A DNA stretch of 18,912 nucleotides from Clostridia bacterium (lineage in GTDB: Bacteria > UBA6262 > WVXT01). The DNA is taken from contig DAOVHK010000015.1 in the NCBI GenBank assembly GCA_030671905.1, positions 1 to 18,912 on the forward strand, given 5' to 3'. A model generated the notes under the pieces. It was not told the origin of the DNA. It worked only from the letters and a program-made list of their open reading frames with translations, and did not search any database. Below, in pieces: positions 8,210 through 13,791 of this stretch; position 1 is the first letter of the stretch, and each line of letters begins with the position of its first letter. The translations under genes and the position numbers were made by a program.

Positions 8210-9172
8210 CTAAATTGCCAGTATATGAGCCAACCTGTAAAGATTCTTATCTATCTCTTTTCTATGTTTTGTTGAATAGCCCAAAGGCAGAACTACAACC
8301 TTTCCTTCCTTCCATCCCACCATCTTGGCCGATTTCGTTCTCATCAAAACCTTCACTGCCTGATGTCCAAAAAGATTGGCTAAATTTACGCTGCGGGCAG
8401 TGGGGGAACCACCACGTTGAATATAACCAATAACGCTTACTCTGACTTCATAGCCTGTAACATCTCTTATTTGATGAGCTATGGCATAGGAAGCTCCTGC
8501 TCCTTCAGCCATAACAATAATACTACTCTTCTTACCACTCTTTTTGCCCTTTTCCAATTCCTGAGAGATTTTACTGAGATTATATTTTATTTCGGGCACT
8601 AAAATTATCTCAGCCCCGCAAGCCAATCCTACCGCCAGGGAAATAAACCCCCTCTCTCTTCCCATCACCTCGATGATAAAGATTCTCTCGTGAGAAGAAG
8701 CGGTATCCCGAATTTTCTGAATAGAGTCTAAGGCTGTGTTCACCGCTGTATCGAAACCTATGGTATCTTCTGTGCCAGCGATATCATTGTCAATACTTGC
8801 TGGTATACCAACAAGAGGTATTCTACTTGCCCGATAGATTTCTATCCCCCCTTTAAAAGAACCTTCCCCCCCAATGGTAATCAAACCGTCAATCCTGTTC
8901 CTTTTTAAAACCCTTACTGCTTTCTCTATCCCTTTTTTGGTCTTTATCTTTTTACACCTTTTCGTCTTCAATATCGTTCCGCCCCAGCTAATAATTCCGC
9001 TAACCGACCTCAAATCCATTCTTCTCTTTTTATCTTCAATCAATCCCCAATACCCTTCTTCAATTCCCACCACCTCTAAGCCATAATAGATCGCTGAGCG
9101 AACTATTGCTCTAAGACAAGCATTCATTCCCGGGGCATCGCCACCAGCAGTGGTAACAGCAATCCTTCTCAT
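8210..9172 (-). CDS. pfkA: ATP-dependent 6-phosphofructokinase
   Basis: Glycolytic enzyme making fructose 1,6-bisphosphate. The 320-residue protein has the length of bacterial PfkA and the motifs TAGGDAPGMNACLRAIVR (about 8-25), R72 in the KTKR segment, GGEGS (101-105), PASIDND (124-130, catalytic Asp128) and MGRERGF (170-176). G104 and A125 (E. coli Gly104 and Gly124) are small residues, which fits ATP as donor, in contrast to the Asp/Lys of its downstream neighbour. The start codon overlaps the accA stop as ATGA, which shows operon membership and probable translational coupling. The stop is TAG. The family is very secure; allosteric properties cannot be judged. Confidence 0.93.
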   Translation of the reverse strand: MRRIAVTTAGGDAPGMNACLRAIVRSAIYYGLEVVGIEEGYWGLIEDKKRRMDLRSVSGIISWGGTILKTKRCKKIKTKKGIEKAVRVLKRNRIDGLITIGGEGSFKGGIEIYRASRIPLVGIPASIDNDIAGTEDTIGFDTAVNTALDSIQKIRDTASSHERIFIIEVMGRERGFISLAVGLACGAEIILVPEIKYNLSKISQELEKGKKSGKKSSIIVMAEGAGASYAIAHQIRDVTGYEVRVSVIGYIQRGGSPTARSVNLANLFGHQAVKVLMRTKSAKMVGWKEGKVVVLPLGYSTKHRKEIDKNLYRLAHILAI

Positions 9173-10179
9173 TTTTTCTCTTTTTTTATTTCAGTTTTTT
9201 CTTTTCTACTCGGTTGTACTTCTATAAATTCGCCCAGCAGGCGAAACTTCTGGTACCTTTTTCTTAACAGTTCCTCTACGGACAAGTTTTTTAATTCGTT
9301 CAGGTATCTCTTTATCTTTTTTTCCAAGTGCCTCCCTACAAATTCTATATCCCGATGGACGCCACCCAGAGGCTCATCAATAATTTCATCAATCACCTTT
9401 AACCCCAATAAATCTTGAGCGGTCAACTTTAGTGCCTTAGCAGCCTCCGGAGCCTTCGCTGCATCCCTCCACAGAATAGAAGCGCAACCTTCAGGAGAGA
9501 TAACCGAATAGATAGCATTCTCCAACATCAGGACTTTATCGCCAACGCCGATTCCCAGCGCTCCCCCACTACCACCTTCGCCCACGATCACAACAATAAT
9601 GGGAACTTCCAATTCTGACATGGCTTTCAAATTTCGGGCAATTGCTTCGGCTTGCCCTCTCTCTTCTGCCCCGATTCCTGGGTAGGCTCCGGGAGTATCT
9701 ATGAAACTAATAATAGGAATTGAAAATTTCTCAGCCAGTTTCATTGTCCTCAACGCCTTGCGATATCCTTCCGGATGGGCCATCCCGAAATTTCTCACCA
9801 TGTTCTCCTGGAGCGTTCGGCCTTTCTGATGACCAATAACTACAACCGTTTCTTCCTTAAATTTAGCCATTCCCGTCACCATGGCTGGGTCATCGGCAAA
9901 ACCTCTGTCTCCCTGAAGTTCTACAAAATCACTCATAAGTAGATTTATATAGTCTAAAGTATAGGGGCGTTGAGGATGGCGAGCCAGTTGAACCTTTTGC
10001 CAGGGAGTGAGATTCCCGAAAATTTCCTTCTTAAGTTTCTCGCATTTTTTCTCCAGACTGGTTATCTCCTGAGAAAAGTCGACTTTTTCGTTAACGTCAA
10101 GATTTTTCAGTTCTTCAATTTTCTTTTCCAGTTGTACAACCGGTCTTTCAAAGTCTAATCCTTCAACTTCAGCCAACAT
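9169..10179 (-). CDS. accA: Acetyl-CoA carboxylase carboxyltransferase, alpha subunit
   Basis: Alpha half of the carboxyltransferase that makes malonyl-CoA, the first committed step of fatty-acid synthesis. From the ATG at 10179 the protein is 336 residues, slightly longer than usual because of a Lys-rich tail. It has an N-terminal coiled coil (FERPVVQLEKKIEELK), LARHPQRPYTLDYI, GDRGFADDPAMVTG, GHQKGR, FGMAHPEGYRKALR, SFIDTPGAYPGIGAEERGQ and GEGGSGGALGIGVGD, all hallmarks of AccA. The frame extends 21 codons upstream to a GTG at 10242, but that stretch is unlike the family and is made of three palindromes. AGGGAGG stands just before the ATG, though only 2 nt away. accD, the partner subunit, is not in the window. 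The 3' end overlaps pfkA by 4 nt. Confidence 0.95.
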   Translation of the reverse strand: MLAEVEGLDFERPVVQLEKKIEELKNLDVNEKVDFSQEITSLEKKCEKLKKEIFGNLTPWQKVQLARHPQRPYTLDYINLLMSDFVELQGDRGFADDPAMVTGMAKFKEETVVVIGHQKGRTLQENMVRNFGMAHPEGYRKALRTMKLAEKFSIPIISFIDTPGAYPGIGAEERGQAEAIARNLKAMSELEVPIIVVIVGEGGSGGALGIGVGDKVLMLENAIYSVISPEGCASILWRDAAKAPEAAKALKLTAQDLLGLKVIDEIIDEPLGGVHRDIEFVGRHLEKKIKRYLNELKNLSVEELLRKRYQKFRLLGEFIEVQPSRKEKTEIKKEKK

Positions 10180-10204
10180 ATCCTCCCTTACGAGTTCCTT
10201 TTTC

Positions 10205-10254
10205 GTCACCCTAAAGGGCGACCGACCAGTTTGGTCGAGCACCGTTTACGGTGC
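10205..10254 (-). repeat. Three back-to-back perfect mini-hairpins upstream of accA
   Basis: Three palindromes abut each other in the gap between the beta-barrel gene and accA. On the plus strand they are GTCACCC-TAAA-GGGCGAC (10205-10222, 7 pairs including one G-T), CGACCA-GTT-TGGTCG (10223-10237, 6 pairs) and GCACCG-TTTA-CGGTGC (10239-10254, 6 pairs). No U-tract follows, so this is not a classical terminator. The segment lies in the accA leader, ending about 26 nt before the chosen ATG. Confidence 0.75.
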
Positions 10255-10258
10255 CAAT

Positions 10259-10984
10259 CTAAAATCCACTCATATATCCGATGCGAAAGATGCGGTCAGA
10301 TTCATGGGCAATATCTCTTCCGTCTATTTCAACGTTTAAGTTTGGCGTGATGAAATAACGTATGCCTATATTTATCCTAACCTGCTTTCCGCCACCCAAA
10401 TTATCGAATTCCAACATGGGGATTACATTCTCATACACTTTAGAAAATAGGCTAATAAATCCTCTAACCCTGAATCTATCAAAATCGTAACCATTAACCC
10501 CGGTACAAACTTCCAATCCTGGAATAAAATTCTCTTTGCAAAGGACTATAAAGAAACCTTTCTCTCTCTGCTCATACTTTTCATCACTATATTCTCCATA
10601 ACCTTGATCATCGTAACCAACACTAATTGCTGGGAAGTACTCGGCTCCACCGAAGAGGTAAAATTTTACAAAGAGTCGAGGACGCCTGAGCTTGACATTA
10701 TCATTCCCTATGATATTTTCAGTATCGAGATAAACTCCCAGGTTCATATGCTCCAACACCCCAAAGAATAGACCCACCAGAAGTCCACTAATATTACTGC
10801 CTCCGTTGCTTTCCAAGTTATAGAAACGAAAATTCACATTATATCCCCCCTGTTCAATAATTTGAGGAGTGGGGGTATCGATCAAATCAACTACTTCCCC
10901 TGCAGATAAGACAGAATAAATGCCTGAAAAATAAGTAATAACCAATCCTATTAATAATATTAATGGCCAGGGTTTTTTTTTCAT
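10259..10984 (-). CDS. Secreted outer-membrane beta-barrel protein, YjbH-like
   Basis: A 241-residue protein with a Sec signal peptide (MKKKPWPLILLIGLVITYFSG..., cleavage probably near the SAGE sequence at about 27-30). The rest is made of alternating amphipathic strands rich in Tyr, Phe and Gly, and it ends in Phe, the usual outer-membrane barrel signal. The LIDTPTPQIIEQGGYNVNFRFY opening, the LGVYLDTENIIGN strand and the AISVGYDDQGYGEY segment resemble YjbH-type exopolysaccharide-associated barrel proteins; this is from memory. A GGAGAGG ribosome binding site precedes the ATG, and a promoter lies in the upstream gap. Its place next to two ligase-TPR proteins suggests a part in surface polysaccharide export or assembly, which is inference. 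Confidence 0.8.
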   Translation of the reverse strand: MKKKPWPLILLIGLVITYFSGIYSVLSAGEVVDLIDTPTPQIIEQGGYNVNFRFYNLESNGGSNISGLLVGLFFGVLEHMNLGVYLDTENIIGNDNVKLRRPRLFVKFYLFGGAEYFPAISVGYDDQGYGEYSDEKYEQREKGFFIVLCKENFIPGLEVCTGVNGYDFDRFRVRGFISLFSKVYENVIPMLEFDNLGGGKQVRINIGIRYFITPNLNVEIDGRDIAHESDRIFRIGYMSGF

Positions 10985-11045
10985 TTTCCTCTCCTTTGTA
11001 AACTATTTTTCATCACAATTTCCGTCGTTCAATTATATGTTCATC

Positions 11046-11074
11046 ATCCTAACAGATTTCATTTATCTTGTCAA
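11046..11074 (-). promoter_or_regulatory. Sigma70-type promoter for the beta-barrel gene
   Basis: A perfect -35 TTGACA (11074-11069), a 17 bp spacer and -10 TAGGAT (11051-11046, four of six consensus bases). The -35 lies just inside the 3' end of the upstream ligase-TPR gene. A perfect TATAAT also occurs a little further downstream, around 11031-11036, with a poor -35. Either would give the barrel gene its own transcript with a leader of roughly 50 nt. Confidence 0.6.
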
Positions 11075-13363
11075 GTTATCCTCTTTCGACTCCCCTTTAA
11101 ACCCGGACTCTGTCTCTTTTAACTTCCTCGCGGCCAATTCGTTTCCAGGAGCAACTTTCAAAACTTTTTGGAATTCTTCTCTTGCCAGATTGACCTTTTT
11201 CAATTCCAGATAGGCAAGACCAAGGTTATTATGAGCCCCAATATTGAATGTGGGAGAGAGTTTGATTGTCTTCTCATATTGAGTGATTGCTTTTTTCATC
11301 TTGCCTTGGCTAAAATATATATTACCCAAATAGATGTTTGCTTTTATGTTTCCAGGAACAAGCTTTACAATCTTCCTGTAAGTCTCTTCTGCTTTATTCC
11401 AATCTTTATTGTTTACATATTTTTCCCCCTTCTCAAATAGAAGGTTGATTTCCTGAGTTGGTGCAGGAACAGGGGGTTTCTTTCCCATCTGTGCCTGGAC
11501 ATAGGAAAGATTCCCCTTAACTTTCGAATTTTCGGGTTCAAGCTCTAATATCTCTCGATATTGGTTAGCAGCTTTCTCCCATTCCTTTCTTCCAATATGC
11601 ACCTGTGCAAGGTAAGAGCGGGTAGGGACGGAAAGAGGATTTATCTCAATCGATTTACTTAGAGCTTCCATGGCCTCTGGTATTCTCTTGGTCTGTCCAT
11701 ACATAATTCCTAAATTTGAATATATCTCGTCGTAACCAGGGTTTGCTTCTATTGCTTTAAGGTAAGCCCAAATAGCTTTCTCCTTCTCACCTAAGCGAGC
11801 ATAAGCGTTTCCCAGTTCATAGTTATTGTCCACATTTAGAGGATAAATCTTATAGGATAGCTCGCACTCCCTAACTGCGTTTCCCAGCGTAGCGTTATTT
11901 TTTGTATACTTAAAGCCTTTAAAATAATGAATTTCCCCTCGGAAATATCTGAGATTAAACAGAACAATTCCAAAAATAATTATTCCCAATGGGTAAACAA
12001 GGAATTTTTTAATGGGAATCTTACGTTCTGACACCTTCCATCTCTGACATATTCCCACTACCAATCCCATCCATATCCAGAAGAAAAGGGCAGGCATTGG
12101 GAAATGTAAGGAAACGTTCAACAAATTGTCAATGAGCATTCCCAAAATGCTTGCCAAAAGCCCCAAAACAACAATCTTATCATACTCAGTAGTAAGCTTT
12201 CTGTAACTATCTATTCCCATTTTAAAAAAGAAGATGAATAACCAAACATATATTCCCAGACCCACAATCCCCGTCTGGGAAACTATCTCTAATATCTCAT
12301 TATGAGTATTGTTGGCATGGGTGCGAAAAGGAGAATACTTCTTTATCTTCAGAAATTTCCCTTGATGAAATGGATAGATAATCTCGAAATTTCCCCAGCC
12401 ATGGCCTAAAAGTGGACTTTCCTTAAACATAGAATAGGCCGCCTGCCAAATTAAGAATCTTTGAACATAGGCCATCTGCCTAAAATCGGCAATGCTCTTA
12501 ACCTTCTTCATAACAAGCTTCACAACCATAACTTTCTTTTCCCTTTGCTCATCAACCCTTACAGGATAGAGCATCATCAGAAACAGAACACCTGCCAGAA
12601 AGATTAACCATTTTCTATTCCTGGAAATTAGAGAACCCTGATGGAAAATGAGATAGAAGGCAAGGAAAATCAAAGCCACAAAAAGTCCCAGCCAGGCACT
12701 GCGAGTGCGGGTTACCAGGAGTCCAAAGAAGTTAACTCCGAAAAGTCCGCCTAAAAAGAGCTTCTTTATGAGAGCCTTTTCATAAACAGCCAGAACCGCT
12801 ATCACAGGCAAGATTAGAATCAGAAAACTTGCCAGGAAATTAGGGTTGCCAAAAGTGGAGACGCTGCGAGTACCAAAGGGATCTAACTTCCTTGGCCATA
12901 TGGGTTCAATCCCTCCATACTGAAGTAAAGCATACAAAGAGACAAGCGTTCCCACGGCAAAGGCAATATATAGTAACCTTTTAAAATTTCTTTCATCGTG
13001 AAGGAGATAGACAGTTATGTAAAAGACCGCTATGCAATTGAGAAACAAAAATAGCAGCCTTCTTCCACTGAAAGAAAGGATAGCCAGTTTAAATTCCGGA
13101 TGGATATAGAACGAATAAGCGACTGAGAGAAGGGAGACCAAAAAGAAGAGGAAAAGGGGTTTGTCGAGGTATGTTCTGGGCAAAATAATCTGACGTTTAA
13201 GATTGCTTTTTATCAGCCAGATAGCTAAAATTACAGATAGACCAATCCCAAGCACCACGTTTTGAATTACATAAGGATTGCGAGTAGTATCGGTAAGAAA
13301 GATTAAGGGGCAAATTAAAAGGATAAGAAAAAAAATATATTTTATTATGCGCTCGAAATCCAT
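11063..13363 (-). CDS. Wzy/O-antigen-ligase-like membrane protein with C-terminal TPR domain
   Basis: A 766-residue polytopic inner-membrane protein. The first ~450 residues hold about 11-13 hydrophobic segments and the O-antigen ligase/polymerase (Wzy_C) signatures: STFGNPNFLASFL (about 169-181), the conserved Arg in LLVTRTRSAWLGLF (about 215-228), LGHGWGNFEIIYPF, and the loop HANNTHNEILEIVSQTGIVGLGIY that carries the family's His/Asn/Glu. From about residue 485 the protein is TPR repeats (six or more, with LGNAYARLGEKEKAI, LGIMYGQTKRIPEAM and LGNIYFSQGKMKKAI). The family joins or polymerises glycans on lipid carriers at the periplasmic face; substrate unknown. It is a paralogue of the 845-residue protein upstream, separated by a repeat island. 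Two hairpins sit right before its ATG. Confidence 0.85.
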   Translation of the reverse strand: MDFERIIKYIFFLILLICPLIFLTDTTRNPYVIQNVVLGIGLSVILAIWLIKSNLKRQIILPRTYLDKPLFLFFLVSLLSVAYSFYIHPEFKLAILSFSGRRLLFLFLNCIAVFYITVYLLHDERNFKRLLYIAFAVGTLVSLYALLQYGGIEPIWPRKLDPFGTRSVSTFGNPNFLASFLILILPVIAVLAVYEKALIKKLFLGGLFGVNFFGLLVTRTRSAWLGLFVALIFLAFYLIFHQGSLISRNRKWLIFLAGVLFLMMLYPVRVDEQREKKVMVVKLVMKKVKSIADFRQMAYVQRFLIWQAAYSMFKESPLLGHGWGNFEIIYPFHQGKFLKIKKYSPFRTHANNTHNEILEIVSQTGIVGLGIYVWLFIFFFKMGIDSYRKLTTEYDKIVVLGLLASILGMLIDNLLNVSLHFPMPALFFWIWMGLVVGICQRWKVSERKIPIKKFLVYPLGIIIFGIVLFNLRYFRGEIHYFKGFKYTKNNATLGNAVRECELSYKIYPLNVDNNYELGNAYARLGEKEKAIWAYLKAIEANPGYDEIYSNLGIMYGQTKRIPEAMEALSKSIEINPLSVPTRSYLAQVHIGRKEWEKAANQYREILELEPENSKVKGNLSYVQAQMGKKPPVPAPTQEINLLFEKGEKYVNNKDWNKAEETYRKIVKLVPGNIKANIYLGNIYFSQGKMKKAITQYEKTIKLSPTFNIGAHNNLGLAYLELKKVNLAREEFQKVLKVAPGNELAARKLKETESGFKGESKEDNLTR

Positions 13364-13370
13364 TTCAAGA

Positions 13371-13409
13371 TAACCCCTTCGGGGTTACTTCCATAGGGGC
13401 TTCGCCCCT
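13371..13409 (-). promoter_or_regulatory. Two hairpins with GAA loops at the ligase-TPR start codon
   Basis: TAACCCC-TTC-GGGGTTA (13371-13387, 7 pairs) and AGGGGC-TTC-GCCCCT (13395-13409, 6 pairs) on the plus strand; in the RNA the loops read GAA. The first ends 7 nt before the ATG at 13363. The only Shine-Dalgarno-like run, AAGGGG, lies in its loop and 3' arm. If the hairpin forms, it would hide the ribosome binding site. They may equally be repeat elements that happen to lie here. Confidence 0.55.
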
Positions 13410-13455
13410 CTGGCGCTCACCAAATGTCCACCAGATATTTACTTCTCTGTCCTCC

Positions 13456-13653
13456 GGGGCGCTCAAGCGTCTTCCGCCCGTCGCTAACACGTCCCGATTT
13501 ATTCATCGGGACAGCATCCTGGGGCGCTCACCATCTCGCGCCCGTCGCTAACACGGAGCTCCTTACTCGTCGCTCCAGCGGTCCTTCGGACCCGGGGCGC
13601 TCACCATCTCGCGCCCGTCGCTAACACGGAGCTCCTTACTCGTCGCTCCAGCG
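13456..13653 (-). repeat. GC-rich tandem repeat island with two identical 60 bp units
   Basis: This fills most of the 428 bp gap between the two ligase-TPR genes. The unit starts GGGGCGCTCACCATCTCGCG and ends CTTACTCGTCGCTCCAGCG. Copies at 13521-13580 and 13594-13653 are identical over 60 bp. A partial, diverged copy lies at 13456-13491 (GGGGCGCTCAAGCG ... CCCGTCGCTAACACG), and a trace (TGGCGCTCACC) at about 13410-13420. A GTCCCGAT/ATCGGGAC palindrome (13491-13512) splits the partial and first full copies; GGTCC-TTC-GGACC (13580-13592) splits the two full copies. Composition is far more GC-rich than the flanking genes. No protein-coding sequence is supported. Confidence 0.85.
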
Positions 13654-13698
13654 ACCCATTGAGGGAAACCAGACTGTTTTCCTCAAACTTCCTAATCT

Positions 13699-13722
13699 GC
13701 ATCCCGATTAATAATCGGGATG
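13699..13722. repeat. Perfect ATCGGGA-cored palindrome
   Basis: CATCCCGATT-AAT-AATCGGGATG (about 13700-13722) is a perfect 10 bp inverted repeat with a 3-base loop. It shares its core with palindromes at 7066-7081, 7098-7116 and 13491-13512. There is no U-tract on either side, so it is more likely a repeat than a terminator. It lies between the terminator of the 845-residue protein gene and the 60 bp repeats. Confidence 0.7.
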
Positions 13723-13732
13723 CTCTATAATA

Positions 13733-13763
13733 GAAAAAACCGCCACTCGCCAAGAATGGTGGC
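13733..13763 (-). terminator. Intrinsic terminator after the 845-residue ligase-TPR gene
   Basis: On the minus strand GCCAC (13763-13759) pairs with GTGGC (13746-13742), extended by one wobble pair. GG and a run of six U (13739-13734) follow. It lies about 30 nt after the stop codon at 13792. The stem is short and the loop is about 10 nt, so strength is moderate. Confidence 0.55.
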
Positions 13764-13791
13764 AAGCTGGCAGAGAGAGGAAGACTAAAGA

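Noticed and set aside
10180..10242. GTG at 10242 as the accA start
   Set aside because: The added 21 residues are encoded by the three palindromes, do not resemble AccA N-termini, and lack a ribosome binding site; the ATG at 10179 has AGGGAGG next to it.
13424..13624. Plus-strand open frame of 66 codons across the GC-rich repeat island
   Set aside because: It runs through the 60 bp repeats and palindromes, has no ribosome binding site or recognisable domain, and its Arg/Ser/Pro-rich product is what repeat sequence gives by chance.
13456..13653. CRISPR array from regularly spaced identical units
   Set aside because: Only two full 60 bp copies with short, palindromic spacers of 13 bp; no cas genes nearby. 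It is a tandem repeat.
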